Positions 1 through 9,709 are shown, counted from the first letter of the stretch. The stretch is DNA of 64,000 nt from an uncultured Shimia sp. (GCF_947493595.1 NZ_CANLRL010000009.1:62001-126000); one strand, 5' to 3'. Made by a program: numbers and translations. Notes: a model not told the origin generated them from the sequence alone.

Positions 1-555
1 CACATGCGCCGCCAGCAAGACGTGCTGCACTGGGCAGAGCGCCAAATAGGCGCGCTTTTTGAACAAGAACCCGTGGGTGACATGGTGGCCAACCGGGCGG
101 CGTTTGACGGTGCGCCGGAGGCTTTGCGCAGCAAAGCGTTGGCTGAGGCGCTTTGCAAAGTGTCCGGACACGCTTATCGCCCGCGGTATCGTCCGCTGTT
201 GGAGGCGATGACGTCTCAAACCCCAAAGCCGCTTCACGGCTGTTTGATCTTGCCATCAGAGACGCAGCTTCGCGTGACTCGGGAATGGTCGGCTGTGCGC
301 GATAGCGTCACCGTCCCAGAGGCCGTGTGGGATCGGCGCTGGCGTGTCTCCTGCAGCGGGGGCACCCCATCCGAAACCCTTAAAATTAAGGCCTTGGGTC
401 AAGAAGGACTCGCAAAAATTCCAAATTGGCGCGATACTGGCCATGCCCGACAAAGCCTTTGGGCCACCCCCGCTGTCTGGCAGGGGGATACGTTGATCGC
501 CGCACCGTTGGCCGGGCTGACAGAAGGTTGGACGGCACAGCTTCTGCGCACATAA
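1..555 (+). CDS. tilS: tRNA(Ile)-lysidine synthase, C-terminal part (5' end outside window)
   Basis: The reading frame is open from the first base, so this is the 3' part of a longer gene. The visible 184 codons lack the N-terminal PP-loop ATPase domain and match the variable middle and C-terminal portion of alphaproteobacterial TilS (for example PLPAIHGG-free, with the run LHGCLILPSETQLRVTREW). TilS places lysidine on C34 of the AUA-reading tRNA-Ile in the cytoplasm. The call rests mainly on position: in Rhodobacterales tilS commonly sits directly upstream of ftsH, as here with a 124 bp gap. That gap holds no further gene that I can support. The C-terminal region is poorly conserved, so the assignment is moderate. 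Confidence 0.7.
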   Translation, partial: HMRRQQDVLHWAERQIGALFEQEPVGDMVANRAAFDGAPEALRSKALAEALCKVSGHAYRPRYRPLLEAMTSQTPKPLHGCLILPSETQLRVTREWSAVRDSVTVPEAVWDRRWRVSCSGGTPSETLKIKALGQEGLAKIPNWRDTGHARQSLWATPAVWQGDTLIAAPLAGLTEGWTAQLLRT

Positions 556-679
556 GCAACACTGGCCGCGCCTTACGCCTGAAATTGCACACAATCGCAT
601 TGATTACGGCCCCGCGATCTCTATTTAACTCTGTACGCGCACGTGATAGGCCACGGGCGTTCTGAAAGGGAGACTTGCC

Positions 680-2596
680 TTGGGCAATGCGAGAAATGTA
701 GCTTTCTGGGTCGTGCTGTTTTTACTGATCCTGGCTTTGTTCAACTTGTTCAGCGGAGACAGCAGCTCGCTGCAAAGCCGTGAAAGCAGTTATTCGGACT
801 TTGTGGCGTCGGTGGAAGCCGGGCAAGTGCAGAATGTGGTCATTGATGGCGAAAAGCTGCGCTATCAGACGCAAGATGGCTCGACCAATTCGGCGATTCT
901 GCCACGTGATGCAGAGGTGACAAAGCTTCTGACGGACAAAGGCATTGATGTACGTGCCGAGAGCCAGGAAACCTCCGGTCTGCAAGCCTTCCTGATCAGC
1001 CTTTTGCCTTTCCTTCTGCTGATTGGTGTCTGGATCTATTTCATGAACCGCATGCAAGGCGGCGGCAAAGGTGGCGCGATGGGCTTTGGCAAATCCAAAG
1101 CCAAGATGCTGACCGAAAAGCATGGCCGCGTGACCTTTGATGATGTGGCAGGCATTGATGAGGCCAAAGAAGAGCTCGAAGAGATTGTTGAATTCCTGCG
1201 CAACCCGCAGAAATTCTCCCGCCTTGGCGGCAAAATTCCCAAGGGTGCGCTGCTTGTTGGCCCTCCCGGCACCGGTAAAACGCTTCTCGCACGTGCGATT
1301 GCAGGCGAAGCTGGTGTGCCGTTCTTCACCATTTCCGGTTCTGACTTTGTGGAGATGTTTGTTGGTGTGGGGGCTTCCCGTGTCCGTGACATGTTTGAGC
1401 AGGCCAAGAAAAACGCGCCGTGCATCGTGTTTATCGACGAAATCGACGCCGTGGGCCGTCACCGTGGCGCAGGCTACGGCGGTGGCAACGATGAGCGTGA
1501 ACAGACACTCAACCAATTGCTGGTGGAGATGGACGGTTTTGAAGCCAACGAAGGCGTGATCATTCTCGCCGCGACCAACCGTCGTGACGTGCTGGACCCT
1601 GCGCTGCTGCGTCCGGGCCGTTTTGACCGCAACGTGACCGTGGGCAACCCGGACATCAAAGGCCGCGAGAAAATCCTTGGTGTGCACGCGCGCAAGACCC
1701 CACTGGGCCCTGACGTTGATCTGCGCATCATTGCGCGTGGGACGCCTGGCTTCTCCGGTGCGGACCTTGCCAACCTGGTGAACGAGGCCGCGCTGACAGC
1801 CGCCCGCGTTGGCCGCCGGTTTGTCACCATGGAAGATTTTGAATTTGCCAAGGACAAGATCATGATGGGGGCCGAACGGCGCAGCATGGTCATGACCCAA
1901 GAGCAAAAAGAAATGACCGCCTACCACGAAGCTGGCCACGCGATTGTGGGTATTCACCTGCCAAAATGTGATCCGGTCTATAAGGCAACAATCATCCCGC
2001 GCGGTGGTGCGTTGGGCATGGTGATGAGCTTGCCGGAGATGGATCGCCTGAACCTCTTTAAAGAAGAGTGTCATCAGCGTCTTGCCATGGCGATGGCGGG
2101 CAAAGCGGCTGAAATCATCAAATACGGCGAAAACGAAGTGTCCAATGGCCCGGCCGGCGACATTCAGCAGGCCTCCGGTCTGGCACGTGCCATGGTGATG
2201 CAGTGGGGCATGTCTGATAAAGTTGGCAATATCGACTATCAGGAAGCGGCGGCGGGTTACCAAGGCAACACCGGTGGCTTCTCGGTGTCTGCGGCCACCA
2301 AAGAGATGATCGAATCCGAAGTGAAGCGCTTGATTGACGAAGGTTATGAGCGTGCGGTTGGCATCATCAAAGACAAGAACGAAGAGTTCGAACGTCTGGC
2401 GCAAGGCTTGTTGGAATACGAAACCCTGACCGGTGATGAAATCAAGCGGGTCATGAATGGCGAACCACCCCATGCCAGCGACGATGATGACGGCAACGAC
2501 GAAGGCAACGCGCCAAGCGTGACTGCCATTCCAAAAACCAAGCCACGTAATAAACCAAGTGGGGATGGCGGACTAGAGCCGGAACCCACCGCCTAA
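680..2596 (+). CDS. ftsH: ATP-dependent zinc metalloprotease FtsH
   Basis: This is the membrane-anchored AAA+ protease that extracts and degrades membrane and short-lived cytosolic proteins. At 638 residues it has normal family length. A first membrane segment lies at about residues 8-25 and a second at about 104-121, flanking the periplasmic part. The Walker A motif GPPGTGKT is at 194-201, Walker B with FIDEIDA around 251-257, and the zinc site HEAGH at 416-420. The start is a TTG, chosen because the protein then begins [10 protein letters not shown] as in relatives and because AAAGGGAGA lies just upstream at 665-673. The C-terminus after about 600 is acidic and low in complexity. A strong terminator follows at 2622. 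Confidence 0.98.
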   Translation: MGNARNVAFWVVLFLLILALFNLFSGDSSSLQSRESSYSDFVASVEAGQVQNVVIDGEKLRYQTQDGSTNSAILPRDAEVTKLLTDKGIDVRAESQETSGLQAFLISLLPFLLLIGVWIYFMNRMQGGGKGGAMGFGKSKAKMLTEKHGRVTFDDVAGIDEAKEELEEIVEFLRNPQKFSRLGGKIPKGALLVGPPGTGKTLLARAIAGEAGVPFFTISGSDFVEMFVGVGASRVRDMFEQAKKNAPCIVFIDEIDAVGRHRGAGYGGGNDEREQTLNQLLVEMDGFEANEGVIILAATNRRDVLDPALLRPGRFDRNVTVGNPDIKGREKILGVHARKTPLGPDVDLRIIARGTPGFSGADLANLVNEAALTAARVGRRFVTMEDFEFAKDKIMMGAERRSMVMTQEQKEMTAYHEAGHAIVGIHLPKCDPVYKATIIPRGGALGMVMSLPEMDRLNLFKEECHQRLAMAMAGKAAEIIKYGENEVSNGPAGDIQQASGLARAMVMQWGMSDKVGNIDYQEAAAGYQGNTGGFSVSAATKEMIESEVKRLIDEGYERAVGIIKDKNEEFERLAQGLLEYETLTGDEIKRVMNGEPPHASDDDDGNDEGNAPSVTAIPKTKPRNKPSGDGGLEPEPTA

Positions 2597-2621
2597 CCTG
2601 AGGGACAGGCCCAAGACCATG

Positions 2622-2658
2622 AAACCCTGGAGCGTGAGGGCGCTTCGGGGTTTTTCTT
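2622..2658 (+). terminator. Rho-independent terminator of ftsH
   Basis: A 13 bp stem (2622-2634 with 2641-2653, two or three G-T pairs) around the loop TGAGGG runs into a T-rich tract. It lies 25 bases after the ftsH stop codon. Confidence 0.9.
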
Positions 2659-2774
2659 TTTTTTACGCAAGGCGCTGGTCACAAATGGTGAACATCTCCA
2701 TCAGCCATCTTTGATTGTCTGATCTCGACACTGCCTCTAGGTTCCGGCGTAGAACAGTGACGAGGAAGCGCGAC

Positions 2775-3374
2775 ATGCCTGCATTAAAACCCACAACTTT
2801 TGAGGCCGAGGTGGTCTGGCTTGGCCGGGTGGCCAATTCCGAAGAAAATCTGAGCGCCGCGCCGGTGCCGTCGCTGGACCTCGCCCTGGGTGGCGACGCG
2901 GGTGAGTTTCATTCTGGCCTGACGCGGCCGTCCTGTGTGCGTGTCAAAGCCCTCTATGAGCGCGGCACGGAAATTATAAACGTGCGCCAACTGTCGGTGT
3001 TGTCTCAGGAAGAGTTGGACATGATCGCCGCTGAAATGGGGCTTGAGGCCGTGGACCCGGCCTGGGTTGGCGCCTCCGTCGTGCTCAAGGGGATTCCCGA
3101 TTTCACCCATGTGCCACCAAACGCGCGCCTGCAAGGCCCGGATGGGGTGACCATCACCGTGGATATGGAGAACCGCCCCTGTGTGTTGCCCGGTCGTGTG
3201 ATCGAAGGGGCGCACCCCGGCTATGGGCCAAAGTTCAAGGCCGCCGCCAAGGACAAACGGGGTGTGACCGCCTGGGTCGAGCGGGCGGGCACACTTTCCG
3301 TGGGAGACAGGATGCGCCTGTTTGTGCCGGATCAACCGGTGTGGAGCCACTTGGAACGCGCCCGCAAATCGTGA
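2775..3374 (+). CDS. MOSC domain-containing protein
   Basis: The 199-residue protein has the features of a stand-alone MOSC domain (molybdenum cofactor sulfurase C-terminal fold): a beta-rich body, LTRPSCVRVKALYERGTEIINVRQLS in the core, and a late GDRMRLFVP strand. MOSC proteins carry sulfur or handle molybdenum cofactor, but the substrate of this clade is not known to me. The ATG at 2775 was preferred to an upstream in-frame TTG at 2715 because GAGGAAGCG precedes it at the right distance. It is a single-gene unit between the ftsH terminator and fhs. The conserved MOSC cysteine expected in cofactor sulfurases may be the Cys in RPSCVRV, but this was not verified by alignment. Confidence 0.75.
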   Translation: MPALKPTTFEAEVVWLGRVANSEENLSAAPVPSLDLALGGDAGEFHSGLTRPSCVRVKALYERGTEIINVRQLSVLSQEELDMIAAEMGLEAVDPAWVGASVVLKGIPDFTHVPPNARLQGPDGVTITVDMENRPCVLPGRVIEGAHPGYGPKFKAAAKDKRGVTAWVERAGTLSVGDRMRLFVPDQPVWSHLERARKS

Positions 3375-3557
3375 TCCAGCTGTGATCCACTAAGGGTGGT
3401 CCTTGTGCATGATCCTGACGTAACGTCTCCAAAACGAAACCGGCGCCTCTTATGTCGACGCAAGAAGCGCCGGATATGTCGGAAACGCATCTCTTTGCCG
3501 TGTATTCGGCGCTACAAATGAGGTGAGAGAGCGTCAAATTATATGACAGGGGTCACG
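3375..3557 (+). other. Intergenic leader of fhs with a strong stem-loop
   Basis: This 183 bp stretch has no gene. It contains one imperfect 12 bp inverted repeat (3440-3451 with 3462-3473, arms CCGGCGCCTCTT and AAGAAGCGCCGG) with no T-tract after it. It could be the terminator of the MOSC gene without a U-run, or a 5'-leader structure of fhs. AGGGG at 3548-3552 is the ribosome binding site that decides the fhs start. Confidence 0.5.
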
Positions 3558-5234
3558 ATGAGCTTTAAAACCGATATTCAAATCGCCCGTGAGGCGAAAA
3601 AGCAGCCTATCCAGGACATTGGCGCAAAGTTGGGCATTGGCAGTGATGATCTGCTGCCTTATGGCCACGACAAGGCCAAGATCAGCCAGGAGTTTATCAA
3701 CTCGGTGCAGGACCGTGAAAACGGCAAACTGATCCTTGTGACAGCGATCAACCCAACCCCGGCGGGTGAAGGTAAAACCACCACCACCGTGGGTCTGGGC
3801 GACGGTCTGAACGCGATTGGCAAAAAAGCCGCTGTATGTATCCGCGAGGCCTCCTTGGGGCCAAACTTCGGCATGAAGGGCGGCGCCGCAGGCGGTGGCT
3901 ACGCGCAAATCGTGCCGATGGAAGAGATGAACCTGCACTTTACAGGGGACTTCCACGCAATCACCTCCGCGCACAACCTGCTGTCGGCGATGATCGACAA
4001 CCACATCTACTGGGGCAACGAGCTGGAAATTGATGAGCGCCGTGTGACCTGGCGTCGTGTGCTCGACATGAACGACCGCGCCCTGCGTGACACCGTGACC
4101 TCGCTTGGTGGGGTTGCCAACGGCTTCCCACGTCAGACCGGCTTTGACATCACCGTGGCGTCGGAAGTGATGGCGATCCTGTGTCTGGCCAACAATCTGG
4201 CTGACCTGCAAAAACGTCTGGGCGACATGATTGTCGCTTACCGCCGTGACCGCAGCCCGATCTACGCGCGTGACATCAAAGCGGACGGCGCGATGACCGT
4301 TCTGCTGAAAGACGCGATGCAGCCAAATCTGGTGCAGACGCTGGAAAACAACCCGGCCTTTGTGCACGGCGGTCCGTTTGCCAACATCGCCCACGGCTGT
4401 AACTCCGTGATTGCCACCACCACCGCGCTGAAGGTTGCGGATTATGTGGTGACCGAAGCGGGCTTTGGTGCCGATCTGGGTGCTGAGAAGTTCATGAACA
4501 TCAAATGCCGCAAAGCAGGTCTGGCACCTGACGCGGTTGTGTTGGTGGCCACCATTCGCGCGATGAAAATGAACGGCGGCGTGGCCAAAGCAGACCTTGG
4601 TGCGGAAAACGTCGATGCGGTGAACGAAGGCTGTGCCAACCTGGGACGTCACATCGGCAACTTGAAACAGTTCGGCGTGCCGGTTGTTGTGGCGATCAAC
4701 CATTTTGTCACCGATACTGACGCCGAAGTGCAGGCGGTGATGGACTACGTTGAAGGCCAAGGCTCTGAAGCAATCCTGTGTCAGCACTGGGAAAAAGGCT
4801 CTGAGGGCACCAAAGAGCTGGCGACCCGTATTGCGGAAATCGCCGACGCTGGTGTGAGCCAATTTGCACCGCTCTACAAAGACGAGCTGCCGCTGTTTGA
4901 GAAAATCGAACGCATCGCAACCTCGATCTACCGTGCGGACGAAGTTCTGGCTGATAAGAAAATCCGCGATCAGCTCAAAGCTTGGGAAGACGCGGGTTAC
5001 GGTCACCTGCCGGTCTGTATGGCGAAGACACAATACAGCTTCTCCACCGATCCTAACCTGCGCGGCGCACCAACCGGTCACTCCGTGCCGGTGCGTGAGG
5101 TACGGCTGAGCGCGGGCGCTGGGTTTATTGTGGTGATCTGTGGTGAGATCATGACCATGCCCGGCCTGCCACGTCATCCAGCTGCGGAGAATATCCGCAT
5201 CAATGAGGAAGGTCTGGTCGAGGGACTGTTCTGA
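3558..5234 (+). CDS. fhs: Formate-tetrahydrofolate ligase
   Basis: The enzyme makes 10-formyl-THF from formate, THF and ATP, feeding C1 units into purine and fMet-tRNA synthesis or allowing formate turnover. The 558-residue product has the family length and begins [13 protein letters not shown]. Its P-loop-like [11 protein letters not shown] is at 67-77, followed by LREPSLGP-type sequence (here [23 protein letters not shown] in part). The ATG at 3558 was chosen over an ATG at 3543 because AGGGG at 3548-3552 lies five bases before it and the protein then starts as in relatives. It heads a probable operon with the chorismate mutase and folD genes downstream. Confidence 0.97.
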   Translation: MSFKTDIQIAREAKKQPIQDIGAKLGIGSDDLLPYGHDKAKISQEFINSVQDRENGKLILVTAINPTPAGEGKTTTTVGLGDGLNAIGKKAAVCIREASLGPNFGMKGGAAGGGYAQIVPMEEMNLHFTGDFHAITSAHNLLSAMIDNHIYWGNELEIDERRVTWRRVLDMNDRALRDTVTSLGGVANGFPRQTGFDITVASEVMAILCLANNLADLQKRLGDMIVAYRRDRSPIYARDIKADGAMTVLLKDAMQPNLVQTLENNPAFVHGGPFANIAHGCNSVIATTTALKVADYVVTEAGFGADLGAEKFMNIKCRKAGLAPDAVVLVATIRAMKMNGGVAKADLGAENVDAVNEGCANLGRHIGNLKQFGVPVVVAINHFVTDTDAEVQAVMDYVEGQGSEAILCQHWEKGSEGTKELATRIAEIADAGVSQFAPLYKDELPLFEKIERIATSIYRADEVLADKKIRDQLKAWEDAGYGHLPVCMAKTQYSFSTDPNLRGAPTGHSVPVREVRLSAGAGFIVVICGEIMTMPGLPRHPAAENIRINEEGLVEGLF

Positions 5235-5293
5235 CGCATTGCGATTTGGACTTAGGCGGGGTAGGGCATGCGCAACACTTGCGAGAGGATGCC

Positions 5294-5590
5294 ATGCTGA
5301 GCCCCGCCGATTGTCCTGATATGCCATCCCTGCGTGCGCAGATTGATACGTTGGACCGCGAATTGGTCCGCCTGTTGGCGCTGCGCACCACCTACATCGA
5401 CCGCGCCGTCGAAATCAAAACCGGCGTAGGCCTGCCTGCCAATATTCCAGCCCGCGTCGAAGACGTTGTTGCCAAGGTCAAAGAGACCGCTGCGCAAGAG
5501 GGGCTGGACACCGAGATTGCCGAGACCTTGTGGAGGCAGTTGATTGACTGGTCCATTGCTCGGGAAGCCAAAACCATCAAATTAGACTGA
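5294..5590 (+). CDS. Chorismate mutase, AroQ type
   Basis: This 98-residue all-helical protein matches the stand-alone AroQ fold. It has the N-terminal [19 protein letters not shown] helix with the catalytic Arg, then KTGVGLP, and a late [14 protein letters not shown] helix. AroQ enzymes rearrange chorismate to prephenate for Phe and Tyr synthesis. Some relatives are isochorismate-pyruvate lyases, which the sequence alone does not rule out. The ATG at 5294 follows GAGAGGA. The gene sits 59 bp after fhs and 70 bp before folD, so it is embedded in a folate C1 operon. The shared precursor chorismate (for 4-aminobenzoate and so for folate) gives a loose rationale for that placement. Confidence 0.85.
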   Translation: MLSPADCPDMPSLRAQIDTLDRELVRLLALRTTYIDRAVEIKTGVGLPANIPARVEDVVAKVKETAAQEGLDTEIAETLWRQLIDWSIAREAKTIKLD

Positions 5591-5660
5591 CGCGCAAGGA
5601 GCGGCGCGTGTGAGAGCACCCACCGGGGCGCGCCCCGGGCAGATCATAAAGGGGAGCGTG

Positions 5661-6563
5661 ATGAGCGCACAAATCATCGATGGACGGGCCTTTGCGGCCA
5701 CTGTACGCGGAAAAGTGGCGGGCCATGTGGCGCGCTTGAAAGAGGAACACGACATTACGCCGGGTTTGGCTGTGGTGTTGGTTGGCGAAGACCCTGCTTC
5801 GCAGGTTTACGTCCGTTCGAAAGGCGAGCAGACCGTTGAGGTCGGTATGAACTCCTACGAGCATAAATTGCCCGCCGACGTGTCCAAAGACGAGCTTTAT
5901 GCGTTGATCGATAAGCTGAACAACGACCCTGCTGTGCATGGTATCCTCGTGCAATTCCCTGTGCCGGACCACTTGAGCGAAACAGACATCGTGGCACGCA
6001 TTGATCCGAGCAAAGACGTTGACGGTCTGCATGTTGTTAACGCCGGTTTGCTGGCCTCTGGGCAGCGGGCCATGGTGTCCTGTACTCCACTGGGCTGCTT
6101 GATGTTGCTGCGCGATCAACTGGGGTCTCTGTCCGGGTTGAACGCTGTTGTTGTTGGTCGGTCCAACCTTGTGGGCAAGCCAATGGCACAGCTTTTGCTG
6201 GGCGATAGTTGCACCGTGACCATCGCGCACAGCCGCACCAAGGACCTACCGGATGTGGTGAAACGTGCCGACATTGTGATTGCAGCGGTGGGCCGTCCGG
6301 AAATGGTGCCGGGCGACTGGATCAAAGAAGGTGCCACTGTGATTGATGTTGGCATCAATCGCATTGCTGCGCCGGAAAAAGGCGAAGGCAAAACCCGTCT
6401 GGTGGGCGACGTTCATTTTGAAAGCGCCGCTGCTGTGGCCGGTGCGATCACCCCTGTGCCGGGTGGTGTTGGTCCGATGACCATTGCTTGCCTGCTGGCC
6501 AACACCGTGACGGCCTGTTGCCGCGCCAACGGTCTGGCCGAGCCAGAGGGTCTGACGGCTTAA
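5661..6563 (+). CDS. folD: Bifunctional methylene-THF dehydrogenase / methenyl-THF cyclohydrolase
   Basis: FolD interconverts 5,10-methylene-THF and 10-formyl-THF, linking serine and glycine derived C1 units to the Fhs product. The 300-residue protein has the catalytic YVRSK segment with Lys54, the PVPDHLSE and DVDGLH signatures, the GRSNLVGKP nucleotide-binding loop, and the C-terminal [11 protein letters not shown] box. The ATG at 5661 follows AAGGGGAG at 5649-5656. An upstream in-frame ATG at 5610 would add an unconserved 17-residue tail. It is the last gene of the rightward fhs group and ends at a terminator shared with the convergent gnd. Confidence 0.97.
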   Translation: MSAQIIDGRAFAATVRGKVAGHVARLKEEHDITPGLAVVLVGEDPASQVYVRSKGEQTVEVGMNSYEHKLPADVSKDELYALIDKLNNDPAVHGILVQFPVPDHLSETDIVARIDPSKDVDGLHVVNAGLLASGQRAMVSCTPLGCLMLLRDQLGSLSGLNAVVVGRSNLVGKPMAQLLLGDSCTVTIAHSRTKDLPDVVKRADIVIAAVGRPEMVPGDWIKEGATVIDVGINRIAAPEKGEGKTRLVGDVHFESAAAVAGAITPVPGGVGPMTIACLLANTVTACCRANGLAEPEGLTA

Positions 6564-6585
6564 TGCTCTCGCTAAGATGAGTTGG

Positions 6586-6613
6586 AAAGGGTCGCTTTGG
6601 CGGCCCTTTTTTA
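6586..6613 (+). terminator. Rho-independent terminator of folD
   Basis: A 10 bp stem (AAAGGGTCGC at 6586-6595 with GCGGCCCTTT at 6600-6609) with a four-base loop runs into a T-tract. It lies between convergent folD and gnd. Confidence 0.9.
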
Positions 6614-6624
6614 GTTGCGTGGGA

Positions 6625-8025
6625 TCAGTCCGCCCACGGCCCATGATGGCCGCTGCCCCCGTCGACCCGCGCAAAGCTATGGCGGCCAAAGAAATCGCGC
6701 TGCCCCTGGATCAAATCCGCCGTGCCGCGCGCTTGTGTCATGCCATCAAACCACGCCAGTGCGGCTGTCATCACCGGCACGGGATGGCCCGCGGCGATGG
6801 CCGTGCCCACCACAGCGCGTAAGGCGGGAACCGTATCTTTGAGCGTGATTGCCATCTCCGGCGCATACGCCAGCAATCCCGCCGGTGGCGCGTTGCGGAA
6901 GGCGTCTGCAATGCCGCTGAGCAATTCAGATCGAATGATACACCCCGCCCGCCAAATCTCGGCACAGCGCGACAGATCCAGGCCCCAGTCAAATTCCTCG
7001 GACGCGCTGGCCAAGAGGTCAAACCCCTGACTGTGGCCAATGACGCGCGCGGCCAGAGCCGCTTGTTCCATCTGCGCAGAGGTCAGTTCAACCGCGCCAC
7101 GCGCTGGTGCAAAAATCTCTTCGCCAACGGCACGCGCCTCACGGCCGGCGGACCACACCCGAGCGCCAACCGCTGCCTCTACCGTATTGGCGGCAACCCC
7201 CAGCTTTTGAGCCTCAATCGCGGTCCAACGGCCGGTGCCTTTCTGACCCGCTGTATCGACAATCACATCCACCAGCGGCGTGTCCGTCTTTGGATCAACG
7301 GTCTGCAAAACTTTAGCAGAAATCTCCACCAGGTAGCTGCGCATTGGCCCATTGTTCCAACGCTCAAACTCTGCGCCAATCTCGGCTGGCGACATCGCCA
7401 AACCCTGCCGCATCAGGCCATAACTCTCCGCCAAAAGCTGCATGTCGGCATATTCAATACCGTTGTGCACCGTCTTTACGAAATGCCCCGCGCCGTCCGG
7501 CCCGACATGATCTACACAAGGCGCACCTTCAAACTTGGCCGAGATCGCTTCCAGCATGGGGCGCATCGCCTCCCAGACCGAGGCCGTGCCGCCCACCATC
7601 ATCGACGGGCCGGTGCGCGCACCAAACTCGCCGCCGGACACTCCCATGCCCATATAGGCCAACCCGCTGGCCTCAAGGTCAGCCGCGCGGCGGCGGGTGT
7701 CCTGGAAATTCGAATTGCCCGCATCAATCAAGACATCGCCGGGCTGCATATGGGGCCGGGCCTGCGCAATCGCGTCATCCACCGCTTGTCCGGCCGGGAT
7801 CAGAAAGATGATCGCGCGCGGCGCGGGCATGTCGCGCACCATGTCGGCCAGGCTCTTATGGCCGGTGAATTTGCCGTCAAAAGCCGGCGCCTCAGTGACA
7901 AACCTGTCCATATCGGCTTTGCGATAGGAAGCCACATGCAGATCAAAACCGTTTTCAGCGATGTTATGCGCCAGGGCGGTGCCCATTGTGCCAAGTCCAT
8001 AGAGGCCAAAGTTTGCAAGCGTCAT
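6625..8025 (-). CDS. gnd: 6-phosphogluconate dehydrogenase (decarboxylating)
   Basis: The enzyme oxidises and decarboxylates 6-phosphogluconate to ribulose-5-phosphate with NAD(P). The 466-residue protein opens with a Rossmann motif GLYGLGTMG, and carries VDHVGPDGAGHFVKTVHNGIEYADMQ, which includes the catalytic Lys and the substrate loop. The C-terminus ends in the usual RVDGGSGHHGPW segment. The ATG at 8025 was chosen because AAGGA lies upstream and the protein then begins MTLANFGLYG. It lies 72 bp downstream of gntK on the same strand, so the pair turns gluconate into pentose phosphate. Both genes follow bhcR, which is unexpected. Confidence 0.95.
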   Translation of the reverse strand: MTLANFGLYGLGTMGTALAHNIAENGFDLHVASYRKADMDRFVTEAPAFDGKFTGHKSLADMVRDMPAPRAIIFLIPAGQAVDDAIAQARPHMQPGDVLIDAGNSNFQDTRRRAADLEASGLAYMGMGVSGGEFGARTGPSMMVGGTASVWEAMRPMLEAISAKFEGAPCVDHVGPDGAGHFVKTVHNGIEYADMQLLAESYGLMRQGLAMSPAEIGAEFERWNNGPMRSYLVEISAKVLQTVDPKTDTPLVDVIVDTAGQKGTGRWTAIEAQKLGVAANTVEAAVGARVWSAGREARAVGEEIFAPARGAVELTSAQMEQAALAARVIGHSQGFDLLASASEEFDWGLDLSRCAEIWRAGCIIRSELLSGIADAFRNAPPAGLLAYAPEMAITLKDTVPALRAVVGTAIAAGHPVPVMTAALAWFDGMTQARGTADLIQGQRDFFGRHSFARVDGGSGHHGPWAD

Positions 8026-8097
8026 CGGTGTGTTCCTTGTCTTCAAGGGGTACGTGCCGCTCAAATCGCGGTGCGCTCTTTCATGTGTCCTGCGGTG

Positions 8098-8649
8098 TCA
8101 GGAGGATGTCAATGTACCCGCGTTGCCTCTGCGGGCCAGTCCTTCACATGCCATGGCCACGGTGCCTTCAGGCGACAGGCTGGCGTCAACGGGCACACAG
8201 GCCTCATCCGGTGCAGGCGGTTCCAGTATGGCCAGCTGACTGTCCAACAAGCTTGGCGGCATAAAGTGGTCCGTTCTGGCTTCGATACGGGCGCGGATCA
8301 TGTCGGGATCCGCTTTGAGATAGACGATGATCGCTTCAGGGTTTTTAGCCCGCAATATATCCCGGTAACTGTATTTGAGTGCGGAGCAAGCGACCACCAC
8401 AGGTGTGTCCGGTTGCGATGTGCGGGCCTGCCGCATCGCAATCGCCAGCCGCTCCAGCCAAGGCTGTCGCATCGCGTCCGTCAGCGGTGTTCCCGCTGCC
8501 ATGGCTGCGACGTTTTCCATCGGATGAAACTCATCAGCCTCGATGTAGCGCCCGCCGATCCGATCCGCCAAAGCCCGCGCCACCGTGGTTTTACCGACGC
8601 CGCTGACACCCATCACGATAAGTGCCTGGCCCTTTGTGTTCTGGGGCAT
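8098..8649 (-). CDS. gntK: Gluconokinase, GntK type
   Basis: The 183-residue protein phosphorylates gluconate to 6-phosphogluconate. The P-loop GVSGVGKT occupies residues 14-21, and EADEFHPMENVAAMAAGTPLTD, CSALKYSYRDILR and DHFMPPSLLDSQ are all signatures of the GntK/IdnK thermoresistant gluconokinase family. The ATG at 8649 follows GAGGGAGG. It starts 48 bp after the bhcR stop and is followed by gnd, so bhcR-gntK-gnd is a likely transcription unit. No gluconate transporter is present in the window. Confidence 0.95.
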   Translation of the reverse strand: MPQNTKGQALIVMGVSGVGKTTVARALADRIGGRYIEADEFHPMENVAAMAAGTPLTDAMRQPWLERLAIAMRQARTSQPDTPVVVACSALKYSYRDILRAKNPEAIIVYLKADPDMIRARIEARTDHFMPPSLLDSQLAILEPPAPDEACVPVDASLSPEGTVAMACEGLARRGNAGTLTSS

Positions 8650-8697
8650 GTCGCGCCTCCCTCTCTGACTCCACATAAATGGTAGCGCAAACATTTT

Positions 8698-9540
8698 TCA
8701 AGATGCTGTGGCCTCCCCGCCAATTGCCAGGGTCAGTTCTTTTGCTGCAGAAGTCACGGCCTTTGCCAGGCGGTCGGTTTCCTCTGCGCTCACACGACTG
8801 GCTGGTCCAGACACGGATATGCCTGCCACCGCTTCGCCATTAAAATCAAACACCGGTGCCGCGATACAACGCATGCCCATGTTGCGCTCTTCGTCATCCA
8901 CTGAATAGCCGCGTTCCCGAATGGCGAGCAGGTCTTCGAGCAAGGCATCCACATCGGTGATGGTGTGTTTGGTAAACTCCGTGAGCTGTTCGTTGGCCAA
9001 CAGCCGATTGCGCCGGCCCGCTTCCATATGTGCCAGTAAGGCCTTGCCAATGCCCGACGCATGCATTTGCGACAGGGTGCCGGGTGGGAAAAACGCGCGG
9101 ATACTGGCGTGGGTTTCCACTTGGCTGAGGAAAAGCACCTGTCCTTCGCGCTCCACGCCAAGGTTGGCGGTCTCCCCGGTCAGTTCCATCAATTTGCGCA
9201 TCACGGGCCGTGCACGGTCCACAAGACTGGTGCGCCGCAGGAAACGGGCGCCAATAATGAAGGCACGCGGTCCAATGTGCCAAAGCTGTTCGCGGCCCTC
9301 AAACTCGACCAATCCACGGGTCTCCAGTGTCACCAGAATTCGGTACACCGTGGCCGGGGATTGCCCCATCTCATCGGCAATCTGCGAGAGGGTTTTGCCC
9401 TGTTCCTCGCTGAGATACTCAAACACCTCCATCGCGCGATCGAGCGATTTGATGGTGTTCTGTGCCGTTTTGTCGTGCCAATCACGTGGACGTCCACGGG
9501 CCTTGGGACCGTCATTTTCTGTATTCTTTTGCGAAACCAT
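8698..9540 (-). CDS. bhcR: IclR-family regulator of the beta-hydroxyaspartate cycle
   Basis: The 280-residue IclR regulator has a winged helix at about residues 30-95 (SLDRAMEVFEYLSEEQGKTLSQIADEMGQSPATVYRIL) and the C-terminal ligand-binding domain (FLSQVETHASIRAFFPPGT, SGIGKALLAH, GMRCIAAPVFDFNGEAVAGISVSGP). Its position facing bhcABCD matches BhcR of Paracoccus, a glyoxylate-responsive regulator. The start at 9540 is backed by AAAGGGGC upstream. Between it and bhcA is a perfect 12+12 bp inverted repeat that is the obvious operator. Downstream genes gntK and gnd follow closely and may share its transcript. Confidence 0.9.
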   Translation of the reverse strand: MVSQKNTENDGPKARGRPRDWHDKTAQNTIKSLDRAMEVFEYLSEEQGKTLSQIADEMGQSPATVYRILVTLETRGLVEFEGREQLWHIGPRAFIIGARFLRRTSLVDRARPVMRKLMELTGETANLGVEREGQVLFLSQVETHASIRAFFPPGTLSQMHASGIGKALLAHMEAGRRNRLLANEQLTEFTKHTITDVDALLEDLLAIRERGYSVDDEERNMGMRCIAAPVFDFNGEAVAGISVSGPASRVSAEETDRLAKAVTSAAKELTLAIGGEATAS

Positions 9541-9614
9541 AAACTGCCCCTTTGAAATTGTTGAAAAACACATTCACAATATGAAAAAATCAAGCATCTG
9601 ACAACATTGAATAA

Positions 9615-9650
9615 TTTTGAAAAATGTCATTCTGAAATCATTTTTCAAAA
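9615..9650. promoter_or_regulatory. Candidate BhcR operator (perfect inverted repeat)
   Basis: The arms TTTTGAAAAATG (9615-9626) and CATTTTTCAAAA (9639-9650) are exactly complementary, 12 bp each with a 12 bp spacer. The dyad lies in the 169 bp AT-rich gap between divergent bhcR and bhcA, 60 bp before the bhcA start. Further TTGAAA-type half sites occur nearby (9551-9556, 9560-9566). IclR regulators bind extended dyads in such gaps. The spacing of about two helical turns between arm centres fits a dimer or tetramer site. Binding itself is inferred. Confidence 0.7.
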
Positions 9651-9709
9651 AAATTTTCAGCCTGAGGCGCACCCGCTATCCTGATTGCAACGCTTGAAGG
9701 AGACCAACC

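Noticed and set aside
722-2473. Long open frame on the minus strand across ftsH (583 codons)
   Set aside because: It is the antisense shadow of ftsH, rich in His, Gln and Arg as GC-rich shadows are, with no family resemblance.
3534-5327. Long minus-strand open frame across fhs
   Set aside because: Shadow of fhs with biased composition and no recognisable domain.
7033-8685. Long plus-strand open frame across gnd and gntK
   Set aside because: Antisense shadow; both leftward genes have full family motifs, while this frame has none.
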